From Neofusicoccum parvum (Eukaryota; Ascomycota; Dothideomycetes; Botryosphaeriales; Botryosphaeriaceae), in contig CP087216.1 in assembly GCA_020912385.1 (NCBI GenBank), forward strand, positions 1,922,001-1,986,000: DNA of 64,000 nt, given 5' to 3'. Shown one piece after another: positions 48,279 through 58,595 of the stretch. How positions within the stretch are numbered: the first letter of the stretch is position 1; the number at the start of each line of letters is the position of its first letter. A program made the translations under genes and the position numbers. The notes beneath the pieces are model-generated. The model saw only the letters and a program-made list of their open reading frames with translations, had not been told where the DNA came from and did no database searches.

Positions 48279-50801
48279 TCAAATGTTATATGTTTGCGCA
48301 AGGAAGAGCAGGTTTTCGAAAGAGCTAACTCCTTCAAAATTGCCTCGTGGGGACAACATGTCGCTATCTCTTGGGCGGATACGGTCATCGGCTTCTCGCA
48401 GGAGCCTGCTAGTATAGGATGAGTCGACTTCAGACGGTCTCTCAATTAGCTGGGATAGGGGCTGCTGGGCGCCGGGCGTTCCCGGTGCACTCTCTCTGTA
48501 TGCAGCGCTTCCGTGAACCGGAGAATCCGTTGCGGTTCGACGGGATCCTTCGCAAAACTTCTTGACAAAGGATGGCACGTCAAAATGTTTCTGTTTCTTT
48601 GCTTTTCCGGGAGGCTGGAGCTCAGCTGCCTTGCGTTTGTTGTTGCTCTCCGGACTGACAGATGTGGTCTTTTGTTCCTCGGTAAGCAACGAGGACACGA
48701 GACGGACGCCACGCCGAGCAATCATGCTACCATCAGTATTCCGAAGAATTTCGACAGCTTCCTCGATGAGCTGGCGGTGCTCAGCGCATTCGAGTTCGTC
48801 AGAATCGCGGTAGAACAGGTCGAGGCAGAGGATGATCTGGCAAGTGTTAGCCCAGTCTCAAATGATACAACAGGCAAGTGATCTGTTCGTGAAGCATTGT
48901 GACACGTGAGCAGATTCATAGGCAGTTGAAGCATTCGTCAGAACGTAGGTTTGCTCTCATAAAGATGTCAGACCCATCCATCTGGATACTTCAAGAACCA
49001 GCCACGTGCACAGGGGGCATGAACTCACACAGGCTGCAACGCTGAAGGCATCAAATATCCACAAATGCGGCGCGTCTGGGTCATCCGTCTGTCTTTGTTC
49101 TTTGAGGATGGTTTTCGCCGCCGCAATACACGTCCTCCTGGTAAAGCTGAACGGCGAACTGGTGAAACTGGCCCCCAGAAACTGCCTATGGATCATGATG
49201 ATCTTGTGAGCCGAGCTTATCGTGAGACTGCGTCTTGCCCAAGGCACCCAGCACGGCCACGACGGATCGATGGGTGAGTTGGAGAGGAATTGGGGTCTGT
49301 GAGTTGTTGCCAGTGCTCTCATGTGCCTGTCGTATTTCAGGACCTGCTCATACTTGGTGTAAAGTGTATTCGAGGACGCTATACCGTCCTGGAGCCGGGG
49401 CATGAGTCGGGCGATGTCGTGAAGAAACCTGGGATAACCAACACGGGTTGGGAGGGAGTCTGGTAGTGACACCATTTCATTTTCGTGGCAGTTGATGGGC
49501 TTTTCTGTATTGCAGTAAAGGGGATTGATACCATACGACTCCGAGAAAGGTGTTCCGAACCAGTCTTGCGTGCACAGTTGGCACCAGACTCGCCGCCCTC
49601 TCTCGGCTACAGTACCACTGGTACTGCCAAGTAGCCTGTGTAGTCCTAGACTTTGCGCTATTCTCACTGCAGATGCAAGAAGGACTGATTGATTGTTGGA
49701 ATGTCCAAGGAGGTGAGCGGCGATGGTCAGTGTGGCTATGGCTTCAACGCTCACTAATTGATGTCGGGCCATGAAGTCGCCAGCGTTAAGACATGTGACG
49801 ACGGCACGGTGCCATTGCTTCGAGAGCATAGCCTGCTCGGTATCTCTGAACCCCCACTTTCTGATTAGTTGGCGAGGAGCGCAGCACATACTACCTGTTA
49901 GGATGGAGAACAGCAGAGCAATCCACTGCAAGTTGACTCCTTGATCCTCAATATTGCCATCGTGCTTGTCGAAGAATTCCCCGAGCTGCTTCCGGAAGAC
50001 TGGAGGAAAGAAGGACCCGTGATACCAAAGGAGGCAATCCTCGTGGTACGTGACCAGCTGGTTGATTTGCTGTCTGCTGGGAAGAAGCATCTGAACAACG
50101 CTAATCTGGGATTCGGCCTCGATCATGCCATGTTCCATGTCGTGCTGCAGCTCTGCGTCTCCAATTTCATTCGGGGTCCTCTGTGAGATTCCGGCTTCGG
50201 GTGATATTGCGGCATTATAATCCGGTTTCCTTCGACCCCATGCTAGGAACTCCAGAATGGAGGCCGCTTCGGAGTCAGCGGTGGTCGTATTGTGTATTGC
50301 TTCGGCGGGCAGCGACTCATGAGGATGGAATTCCGTCAAGTCTGGGTCGATGCAGCTCGGACTGCGCCCAGAGTGCGCGGAAAGCGGCTGATGGGAAGAC
50401 GGCGAGACATCTGGAATTTGACACGGGTGCGTCGGCCGGGCTGGCGCGGGATCTGATCGGGCGGACGAGGTTCCGATTCCTTTCACAGCATTTTCCAACT
50501 CGGCCAATCTTGTCGATAACGACAAAATCAGGGCGGTCTGATCGGGGGCTGCGGACTGCTGCAGGCCGATTTGGGATTGTGGAGCAACAGAAGGCTGGCG
50601 ATTGAGGTCCAGCTCGCCACTGCGGGCACAGGCGTCTTGCAGGCCTCTAAGACACTGTCAGCGAGGAAGCTCTCTGCGTCACGCCAATGTCGGAGCCGGT
50701 GACCTTTTGGTGCAGTTTTCGCAGGGTAGATTCTTATCACACTTGATTTTCTTACGGGTGCATTCGTCACACGCAAGTCGCTTGCGGGCCGATGCACTCA
50801 T
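48279..50801 (-). CDS. Zn2Cys6 transcription factor with fungal_trans domain
   Basis: Exons 50801-50704, 50646-49029, 48836-48279; 757 aa. The first exon encodes the binuclear cluster CDECTRKKIKCDKNLPCENC and the join supplies the sixth Cys (spacing C-x2-C-x6-C-x5-C-x2-C-x8-C). LSTRLAELENAVK is the short coiled coil after it. The middle domain is clear: HGSFFPPVFRKQL, WIALLFSILTGSMCC, VEAIATLTIAAHLLGH, AVRIAQSLGLHRL. The second intron is 192 bp and joins FDAFSVAAC to IILCLDLFYRDSDELE. A nuclear regulator; its neighbours (SDR, secreted deaminase, xanA, amidase) are candidate targets by position only. Confidence 0.92.
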
Positions 50802-51243
50802 ACTGGAACGAGGCCGTGAGCCGGCCGAGATATGCGATAGCGATGGAGACGCGGGCGGCCGGCTGGAAAGTTGAGTATTGGCTTGGCGGAGACATACAGC
50901 GCCTTGCAGATGGCGGTGGGACTGAGATGCGCACGACAGAGTGTAAACAGAAGCGCCGAATCTTTGTGGGGATTGAGAGGAGGCCCAGGCCGAGGCCGCC
51001 TCGGGTTGTCGGCCGGGTCGGCCGAGAATCTTCTCCGGTCGTTTTATCCCGAATTCGCCACAAACAACACACGCACACCTTCATGCGCAGTTGTAGCACT
51101 CATTCGGACAGCCATATCATCCATTGCACTGGACATGCGAGTCCGGACGAATGTTGCAATTACCACTGTGTAAATTTGTTGCAGTACTTGTCGATTCCTG
51201 CGCGTAAGTTGTGGTTCTATATGTTTTCCAGACAAGATGCAGT
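50802..51243. other. Intergenic upstream of the Zn2Cys6 regulator
   Basis: 442 bp between the regulator start and the deaminase stop. No gene is seen. Confidence 0.45.
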
Positions 51244-52055
51244 CTAATTATCTGCCGCACAAGACCCCTTGGATCTCGAACAACCACTCGGGCAGGGGTA
51301 GTCCGGATTGTACTGCCACAGGAAATACGGATCCGTCTCATTCGTCAGGAGCTCGCCAATGAGTCTCGACTGGCTCGGCAGGTCAAACGACTGCTGGAAT
51401 ATCTCGAGCGACGACACCCGAATCTGACCCCAGCCCTGCTCCACCAGCGTCTCGATGCTGGTGCCGTAGATGTACTCCCGGAAACCCGCCCACCGGATGG
51501 CAGACGCGCACTGACTGCCACATCAGCTTCTTCTTCGCCAGAGACACGCGGCACTCTTACCATCGGGCAGCTCTCAGCATTCGTGTACAGACTCAGCTGC
51601 TTGAACGCATCCAGCGCCTCGCTCGCCGACAGCCTGTACGCGCCCTCCGGATCGGTCAGCACGGCCGTGCAGTTCGCAATCGCCGCCATCTCCCTGCGCA
51701 GCCACCGTCAGCCCAAACCCCGACCACCCACCATCCCACCTCTCCGCACTCACCCGTGCAGCGTGGGGTTCCCGGTCCGGCTGTTCGCGTTCGCGCCCAC
51801 GCACACCAGCTGCCCCGGCCCGTCGGCGTCCGTGTGGTTGACGACGACGCTGCCGAACGCGGCGAACGGGCACGGCGAGCCGCCCACGTCGGCGAGCGCC
51901 GCGTTGGCCGCCCGCATCCAGTGCGCGCGCGTGCCGTGCGCGACGCTGTTGATGGAGAGGCTGGGCGCCGCGATGACGTCTTGCAGCGACGCGGACGCGA
52001 GGCCGAGGAGGAAGGGCAGCAAGGGTGCGCTGCGGAATGGGGCGAGGAGCACCAT
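51244..52055 (-). CDS. Secreted CMP/dCMP-type zinc deaminase
   Basis: Exons 52055-51754, 51693-51561 and 51510-51244; 233 aa. Residues 1-23 are a signal peptide (APLLPFLLGLASAS core). The cytidine-deaminase-fold zinc site is intact: His100 and the proton-shuttle Glu102 in HGEMAAI, Cys143 and Cys146 in SCPMCASAIRWAGF. That layout is shared by guanine deaminase (GuaD type), cytosine deaminase and TadA. Three N-glycosylation sequons (NHT, NCT, NET) and a Cys-rich C-terminus (PCPSGCSRSKGSC) agree with secretion. The substrate is not decided by sequence. The divergent partner XanA makes guanine, which would give xanthine, an attractive guess. Confidence 0.88.
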
Positions 52056-52371
52056 ATTGGGCTGCTGGTGTGCTTTCTGCGCGGGTTGGGGAATTGAGGG
52101 AGGCGATTGGCTGGCTGGGCAGGGGTGCGGTGGTTATGTAGGTGGACGCCTGCCCACTTTTGGTCTCTTGGCTGGTGGTCGGCTGCGATAAGGCCGGCTT
52201 ATCTGCTTCGGCCGCGACGGCCGAGATGCTGGAAGAGGAAATCTGCGGGTGTTTGGGGATGGATGTGCGGCCTACATATGCAGGCATATCGAGAGAAGTC
52301 ACAGGAAAGATAACGAAGGCGTTTATGTTTGTTTCTATAGCGCAGTTGAGTCGGCATCCGCCCAACTCACC
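52056..52371. promoter_or_regulatory. Shared promoter of secreted deaminase and xanA
   Basis: 316 bp between divergent ATGs. CGATAA at 52186-52191 and TTATCT (AGATAA on the minus strand) at 52199-52204 face each other. A perfect inverted repeat TCGGCC-N5-GGCCGA lies at 52208-52224, and a third AGATAA at about 52306. GATA sites bind AreA-type nitrogen regulators; the CGG half-sites suit a Zn2Cys6 dimer. The UaY consensus TCGG-N6-CCGA is met only imperfectly, at 52351-52364. Confidence 0.55.
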
Positions 52372-53843
52372 ATGTCGCCAGAAGCTCTGAAGTCCGAATG
52401 TTCGACCAGCTTCGAAGTTAAGCCCCTCCCCCGGACTGAGGAACAGAAATTCAATGTACGAACTCAACGGCTCTCTGTGCCCTGCGTCTTAATTCTAAGC
52501 CATGCCTTAGTTCGGTGTCACTATCAGCGGCTTGGACCTCAACACCATCTCCGGTGCGAGTCTCATCTCCCCCAACCCTCCCGCGGACCGCTACTCACAA
52601 ACACCTAACAGACGACGAAGTCTCCGCCCTCAAGACCGCCATCTGGACCCACAAGGTCGTCGTCATCAAGCACCAACACTCCCTCACCCCTCCCAACCAC
52701 TGGTCCCTCGTCACGCGCCTCGACCCCTCCGCCCCAGCCCTCCACTCCCACGGCTCCCCCTCGACCTTCCAGTCCAAAGGCGGCGTGCTCTCCAAAAACC
52801 GCCCCGTCGTCGGCATCCCCGGCGCCGAGAACGTGCGCCTCATCGGAAAGGGCCACCAAGGCCCCGACCACCACGGCCTCAAGGACCTCACCCTCAAAGC
52901 CCTCTCCCACGACTTCCACGCCCTGGAACTTCCGGACGCCGAGTTCGAGAATGGGTGCACGCGGTTCCAGAGGTGGCATTTGGATGCCCCGCTGTACGAG
53001 AGGGACCCGGCCTGGTTTACGACGCTGAGGGCGGTGAGGCTGCCGAGGGGCCCGGATGTGCGGATCAGGTGGGATGATGGGAGTGGGTTGGAGATGGGGA
53101 GCAGGCCCGGGCTGACGGCGTTTTTGAGCAATGTGCAGTTGTACTCGATGTTGAGTGAGGAGGAGAAGGAGATGGCGGATTGCAGTTGGGTGGAGTATGC
53201 GCCGTGGCCGTACAAGTGGATCGAGAACTGTAAAGGGAACGCGAATGGCCTGGGCCTGGTGACGGAGGGGAAGGAGAATAGGCTTGAAGAGTTGGGGGAG
53301 TATGATGAGGCGAAGATTAAGAAGGTACGTTGGACTTTCTCCTCTGTTTCGCTGGTTCGCTGGCCGGCGAAGCGCGGTTGTCACATACTGAGCTCATGCA
53401 GTACCCGATGGTCTGGGTCAACCCCGTTACCGGCGAGAAAGCCTTCCAAGTGCACGGTATATGTGCTCGCAAGCTGTATATCCGGCGCTCTACCGCCGAC
53501 TTTGCGGAAGTCATCGACGATGTCGTCAAGATTCGTGCCTTTCTGTCCAACATCCAGAGCCGGATTCTCAAGCCTGAGTACATATGCTTACCAGAGATTG
53601 AGGAAGGCGATGTAAGTGAGCGTGGAGGTTCTCTCGCTACTAGAAGCATAGTTACATTTTGTCTGTGGTTCCTGAAGCGCATGCTGACTTTTACCGCCAA
53701 AGATCATCATGTGGGACAACTACAACATGTTTCACTCTGCAGTGGACTACCCGCTGAAATATGGTCCGCGTACTATGCACCAGGCCAATATTGGAGCAAG
53801 CAGGGGTCCTGTTGGCCCGGTCTTGATTCCTTCGATTGCGTGA
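52372..53843 (+). CDS. xanA: Fe(II)/2-oxoglutarate xanthine dioxygenase XanA
   Basis: Five exons: 52372-52455, 52511-52553, 52612-53324, 53402-53611, 53703-53843; 396 aa. TauD-type double-stranded beta-helix with metal ligands His165 and Asp167 (RWHLDAPL) and His361 (MFHSAVDY), and the 2-oxoglutarate Arg373 (YGPRTMHQ). Stretches characteristic of Aspergillus XanA are present: VRLIGKGHQGPDHHGLK, DPAWFTTLR, YPMVWVNPVTGEKAFQVHG, MHQANIGASRGPVGPV. It hydroxylates xanthine to uric acid in the cytosol, an alternative to xanthine dehydrogenase in purine use as nitrogen source. All introns are GT-AG and phases agree. Confidence 0.95.
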
Positions 53844-54671
53844 AGACGCCCCAATTTATATGATGTTGGGAATGGGCTTATATGAGGCACGGGCTGTGAT
53901 ATTCTTGGGAATGGCAGATGGGTGTGCTCAATGAACACAACTTACTTGCCTTTTCAATTCACAGATGCTATCATGACACTGAGTTGCGAAAAATTTCGAA
54001 GCTGAGATTGTGTTGCGGAGGAAGCCGATTTTGTTTGCGGTAAATCAATATTTAGGATACTGTTGGTGGTGTTCAGTTCACGCATCGTCTACCTACGGGC
54101 TATAAGAGGACCATTGATCTTCTAAATCAATTTGAGGAGGTTGTTTACACTGCTGTAGAGGATTAATGAGGTCTCTCGGTGATGCAAGAAGGGTCTTCGT
54201 GTGAATATCTGGAGGTCAAGGCATTTGGCGTACTACGTACAGACACTCATTTTGTTGAAGAATTAATCGGGGCTTCATTAAATATTTATTCCTGTCATTG
54301 ATATTGATAAGGGAACAGGTTATACTTACCCGCAGCTCTGTACAGCTAACGTACCGGGGGTTTCTTTTGCAAACAGGTCCAGCCAAGTGATCTATCACGA
54401 GGGGTGAGATCCTAGAAAAGAACAGCATGAGCTCTGCCAGTCATTACACTTATATTCGAAGCTAAGTGGGCCAAGCAAAGTTCCAATCAGCGGGTTTTCT
54501 ATGAGTGACGCTAGAGGCAGTGGACACAGAACGGTGAAATTCACGGAAACAAATACTAGCAAGCCTCCTGCTACAGGATCCTACAAAACGGCTAGCTGCA
54601 AGACATATTTCTCATTTTTAAAGCCACTCAAACGGTAACTCACAAAACCATACAAATGGAAGCGACGTGAA

Positions 54672-54743
54672 GAGCGGAACGCAGCCCAGGAGCGGAACTC
54701 ACACCAAGAGTAGAAATCACACCGAGAGCGGAGCCCACATAAA
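54672..54743 (+). repeat. Four degenerate 18-bp tandem units
   Basis: Units start at 54672, 54690, 54708 and 54726. The first is GAGCGGAACGCAGCCCAG and the second GAGCGGAACTCACACCAA; the later two drift at several positions. Confidence 0.8.
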
Positions 54744-55596
54744 AGAAAAAAGCTATTTAACAGGGTATAATAGTACGAAGAAGTATAAATTGAAAGAATA
54801 GAAACACTTGTCACATTGAAATCAAATATAATAGTTTAAAATGGCAGCTCCTTTGAAGGCAATAAAGTGAACAGTAATGAAAGCGGCACGAGAATCTAAT
54901 AAACGAATACTCTTTGTCATTTTCCACACGGCTAGTTCGTGAGGTATTTCAGTAAGGAAATTTCTTCGCACATGGGTAGTTCAGGCATTCGTCCAGACGC
55001 AGATGTGAATTCAAACCTACTCTAAGCCCATCCTGGTGAATCTTTCACGTGTTTCAATACATTCCGACACCGGACTTGTATCATTGTGTAACAATACTGT
55101 CTGCTTATCTGTAGGTTCAAGTGTTGATTCACGTCGCCTTGAAAAGGCAAGCGTTTAGGTGGGGGAAAAAGATAAGAAAGATTGTTCAAGATAGTCAAGT
55201 GATCGACGCACACAGCGGCGACGTTTCTGTACCCGTTTGTAATGGCAATAAGTTTGACGTCTTTTTCATTGTTATCACTGGGGTCGGGTCAGCGTACAAG
55301 TCATGCGTGTATTCCTGTAAGCATTACGATTGGCAAGACCCCTGCCTTGAGGCCATGTGAGCTATTTCAGTTACCCGAAATCCTGAATTAGCGTTCCACA
55401 GTCGGTAAGGCGTTTCTTATTGGTGCGCTACAAACATCATGACTGGTGCTTATGCTGCGGTGGATTGTTAAAAATGCACAGCGGATTGGACCTCGCGGGC
55501 TTTCTGAATATTTTCCAAGCCTGACTGCGAGCTGCGTCCTCGTGACCGGTGTTGTGTTGTACTGTGTGACCTCGGTGACAGCCTCAGTGGGGTACA

Positions 55597-55604
55597 TATA
55601 TAAG
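55597..55604 (+). promoter_or_regulatory. TATA box of the micropeptide gene
   Basis: TATATAAG, 130 bp before the ATG at 55734 and only 13 bp before an alternative in-frame ATG at 55617, so transcription should start after the latter. Confidence 0.5.
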
Positions 55605-55733
55605 TAGACTGGTTCTATGACTGGGTTCTACATTTCCCATCAACACTATAGCTTCCCGGTTACCAAAGTGCCAAGGTTCCAGAATCAACACAACCACAAT
55701 ATCCAACATCTCCAAAACTTACATTCAACCACA

Positions 55734-55853
55734 ATGTGCGACTCTGAACAGTGTCTACTTTGCCTCTGCCCATGCTGCTGGGGAGGCCAGAGTGAGTGAA
55801 CATATTTTTTAGTAAATGTGCTGTCTGCTAACATGTCTACTTTAGATCCATAA
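55734..55853 (+). CDS. Spliced 21-residue cysteine-rich micropeptide
   Basis: Exons 55734-55791 and 55846-55853 encode 21 residues, of which six are Cys (positions 2, 7, 10, 12, 14, 15; C-x2-C-x-C-x-CC). The 54-bp intron has a GTGAGT donor, a CTAAC branch-point match about 15 bp before the TTTAG acceptor, and the second exon adds only the last codons and TAA. The ATG lies in CACAATG, a good context, and a TATA box is upstream. The CxC/CxxC/CC pattern resembles fungal metallothionein-like peptides, but length and order are not a named family to me. An in-frame ATG at 55617 would give a 60-residue form. Confidence 0.55.
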
Positions 55854-56145
55854 GATGCCTTTTGAGATCTCTGACGTCGACTTGCTGATTATCAAGTGAG
55901 CTTGGCGGGTTATCTTGCTTCAGGGATGCAACACATGGAAGCTTCTCAGCAGCCGCTGCTTGGTTGCTGATTTACATTCTCAGAGCCTTCTTTCCAGTGT
56001 GTAACAGGTCCACTTTGAAGGCTGCTAAGGAATTTTTGTGTTACCATACATGATAACTCAGCTCAATACATCTACTGCTTTTTGACAAACAGATTGTTGC
56101 GGGGATAGAGTAGATTAACAGATAATTAGTGTGCCATAAATAATG

Positions 56146-57288
56146 CTAACTCCCGACTTTCAACGACATGTCAACAACCAATTTCCCGCCCTGTCCCTTA
56201 TGATACTCCTCCACCAGCTTGTTCAGCTCCTCCAATGGGAAAGTCCTGATATTCGCCTTTATCTGATGCTTTTCAGCAAAGTCCAGCATCTCCCTCATCG
56301 TCTTATTGCTCCCCACCAGACTCCCCATGATCGTGATGTCCCTGAAAACGACATCTCTTGCCGACACGCGGAATCCCTTCTCCGGAAAAGAGACCACAAC
56401 ACACTTCCCATGCGTCCTCAACAACGCCATACCGTAGTCAAACGCCTCCTGACTCTCCGGCAATATAATCACAGCATCCACCCCCATATGCCCCCTCTCC
56501 GCCCTCCCATCCTCCCTCCCCATCTCCTCCACCACCCCCTCCGCCGCCTCCACCCTCGCATCCACCACCCTCGCCCCCGTCCCCAACCCCCTCGCCACCG
56601 CCAACGGCCCATCCGCGCTCTCAACCCCCACAACCCTCAACCCCAGCCCCTCCGCAAACCGCATCCCCAAATGCCCCAACCCGCCCCCACACCCCACAAT
56701 CCCCACGCGCCCCCCCGACGGCACCGCGCAGCGCTTCAGCGCCCCCCACACCGTCACGCCCGCACACATCAGCACCGCCGCGTCGACCGGCCCCATCCGC
56801 GCCGGCAGCACGGCCACCTGCCGCGCGTCGACGAGCGCGTACTCGCGGAACCCGCCGTCGACGCTGACACCGCAGTTGTCGGCGCGCGCGCAGTAGACAC
56901 TATACCCCTCGCCGTCGTCGTCCTGCGCGTTGCCGGCGGCCTTGGCGCACTCGGCGCACGCGCCGCACGCGCCGTACGGCCGGCCGGGGACGCCGACGCG
57001 CGTGCCGGGCGGCAGCGAGGCGGCGAGTGGGGAGGGGTGCGCTGCGTGCGAGATGATCGTGCCGGCGAACTCGTGGCTGCCGACGTGGGGGAGGGTGGAC
57101 GGGAAGCCGGGCATGTGGCCGGAGGTGAGGACGGCGTCGGTGTGGCAGAAGGAGGCGGCAGCGACGCGGATGAGGAGGTCGTGGGGGTGGGTGGGCGTGG
57201 GGAGGGGGGCGGTGGTGGTGAGGGTGTAGGGCGTGTTGTAGGCGGTGAGGAGTTGGGCGCGCATGTGGGTGGGGAGGGGGGCCGCCAT
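56146..57288 (-). CDS. Zinc-dependent alcohol dehydrogenase (MDR family)
   Basis: 380 aa, single exon. The catalytic zinc site is visible (FCHTD, VGSHEFAG) and the structural zinc Cys cluster is present (GACGACAECA and, after an insertion of about 20 residues rich in Asp/Gly, YSVYCARADNCG). The Rossmann fold reads GIVGCGGGLGHLG. It is a medium-chain dehydrogenase oxidising or reducing an alcohol/aldehyde with NAD(P); the Glu in VVGVESADG suggests neither cofactor firmly. It is divergent from the metallo-beta-lactamase-fold gene, with 368 bp between starts, and is read as the left end of the 56-63.6 kb cluster. Confidence 0.92.
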   Translation of the reverse strand: MAAPLPTHMRAQLLTAYNTPYTLTTTAPLPTPTHPHDLLIRVAAASFCHTDAVLTSGHMPGFPSTLPHVGSHEFAGTIISHAAHPSPLAASLPPGTRVGVPGRPYGACGACAECAKAAGNAQDDDGEGYSVYCARADNCGVSVDGGFREYALVDARQVAVLPARMGPVDAAVLMCAGVTVWGALKRCAVPSGGRVGIVGCGGGLGHLGMRFAEGLGLRVVGVESADGPLAVARGLGTGARVVDARVEAAEGVVEEMGREDGRAERGHMGVDAVIILPESQEAFDYGMALLRTHGKCVVVSFPEKGFRVSARDVVFRDITIMGSLVGSNKTMREMLDFAEKHQIKANIRTFPLEELNKLVEEYHKGQGGKLVVDMSLKVGS

Positions 57289-57656
57289 GGTGGGGTGGTT
57301 TGTCTGGTGTGATGTGAGGTGTTGCAGTGTTGGTGTAGGAGTGGTGGTGTTGTAGTGTTGGTGTTGAATGACAGACTGAAGATGGACAAGAAGGAACTGC
57401 TAACCCAGCCTTGACGTACTGCTCTCTCTCTCGCTCTCCCAACACCTCAGATCGAAGCGCGGCAGATGGTCTCCCGCGGGCCACGCACGGCACAGCAGTG
57501 AGGGGAAGCACCAGCGATCACCCCACCGCCGATCTCCCGCGCGCGCCCCGGATTTTCTCCAACACCCGCATACGATGCGGGGGCCAGCCCGGCAATTGAA
57601 TACCCACCCACTGCCATCACCAACAACACCATCCGCACTCCCCTCGCCTCACCACC
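57289..57656. promoter_or_regulatory. Divergent promoter ADH/MBL-fold hydrolase
   Basis: Contains the perfect inverted repeat CCCGCAT-N3-ATGCGGG at 57565-57581, overlapping a CreA-type GCGGGG at 57577-57582. Candidate operator for the cluster regulator. Confidence 0.45.
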
Positions 57657-58595
57657 ATGTCCACCACCACCACCCCCATCCACGCCACCGTCTCCGCCCT
57701 CTCCGGCGGCCACCTCACCCTCCCCTCCCACCTCTTCATCACCCCCGCGCCCCCCACCACCCGCACCACCGTCCCGTCCCTCTGCTTCCTCATCCGGCAC
57801 CCAACCCACGCCCCCCTCCTCTTCGACCTCGGCCTCAAACGCGACCTCACCGCCTACGCGCCCGCCCAGCAATCCCACATCGCGTCCCGCCACCCCATCC
57901 GCACCGCCCCCGACTGCGCCGCCTCGCTGCGCCGTGGCGGCCTCGACCCCGCCGCCGTCGCCACCGTGCTCCTCTCGCACGTCCACTGGGACCACGTCGG
58001 CACGCCGGCCGACTACCCCGCCGCCGTCTTTGTTGTTGGCGCGGGCACGCGGGCGGTTCTGCGGGAGGGCTGTGGCCCGCATTATCCGGCTGCTATCTTC
58101 AATCCGGATGAGCTGCCGGAGGACCGCACGAGGGAGCTGCCGCCTGTGGAGGGGGGAGGCGGGGTGGAGGGGGAGGAGACCAGGTGGCAGGGGAGGGCGT
58201 GGGAGCGGCTGGGCGGGTTGCCGGCGGCGTTGGATTTCTGGGGCGATGGGAGCGTGTGGGTGGTGGATGCGCCGGGGCATTTGGTTGGGCATGTGAATTT
58301 GTTGGTGAGGGTGGGGGAGAGGAGGTGGGTGTATTTGGGGGGCGATTGCTGTCATGATCCGAGGATTTTGAGGGGCGAGAAGGGGATCGCGTTATACGAC
58401 GATGGGAAGGGTGGGTTGAGGAGTGTGCATGCGGATACCGAGAAGGCGAGGGGGACGCTGGATCAGATTAGAGAGTTTTTGAAGGCGAAGAGAATAGGTG
58501 AGGGGGAGGGGGAGGTCGAGGTTGAGGTTGTGGTTGCGCACGACAAGGAGTGGATGGAGAAGAATGGAGACAAGTTTTTCCCTGGGACGCTGTGA
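57657..58595 (+). CDS. Metallo-beta-lactamase-fold hydrolase (lactonase-like)
   Basis: 312 aa, single exon. Metal motif HVHWDHVG (about residues 109-116), the second His in GHLVGHVNLLV, and YLGGDCCHD for the bridging Asp are all in order. FLIRHP and LLFDLGLKRDLTAY precede them, as in N-acyl-homoserine-lactonase-like enzymes. No signal peptide. The fold covers lactonases, glyoxalase II and others. Next to a carboxymuconolactone-decarboxylase-family gene, a lactone substrate is plausible. Starts close after a C-rich leader at ACCATG. Confidence 0.9.
   Translation: MSTTTTPIHATVSALSGGHLTLPSHLFITPAPPTTRTTVPSLCFLIRHPTHAPLLFDLGLKRDLTAYAPAQQSHIASRHPIRTAPDCAASLRRGGLDPAAVATVLLSHVHWDHVGTPADYPAAVFVVGAGTRAVLREGCGPHYPAAIFNPDELPEDRTRELPPVEGGGGVEGEETRWQGRAWERLGGLPAALDFWGDGSVWVVDAPGHLVGHVNLLVRVGERRWVYLGGDCCHDPRILRGEKGIALYDDGKGGLRSVHADTEKARGTLDQIREFLKAKRIGEGEGEVEVEVVVAHDKEWMEKNGDKFFPGTL

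Larger units (their letters stand above)
53844..55733. other. AT-rich gene-free stretch
   Basis: 1.9 kb, strongly AT-richer than the flanks, with stops in all frames. It contains an 18-bp degenerate tandem repeat and, at its right end, the promoter of the micropeptide gene. It may be a decayed insertion, but no transposon feature is recognisable. Confidence 0.45.

Noticed and set aside
52208..52224. The CGG palindrome as a classical UaY site
   Set aside because: UaY sites are TCGG-N6-CCGA; here the spacing between those tetramers is nine.
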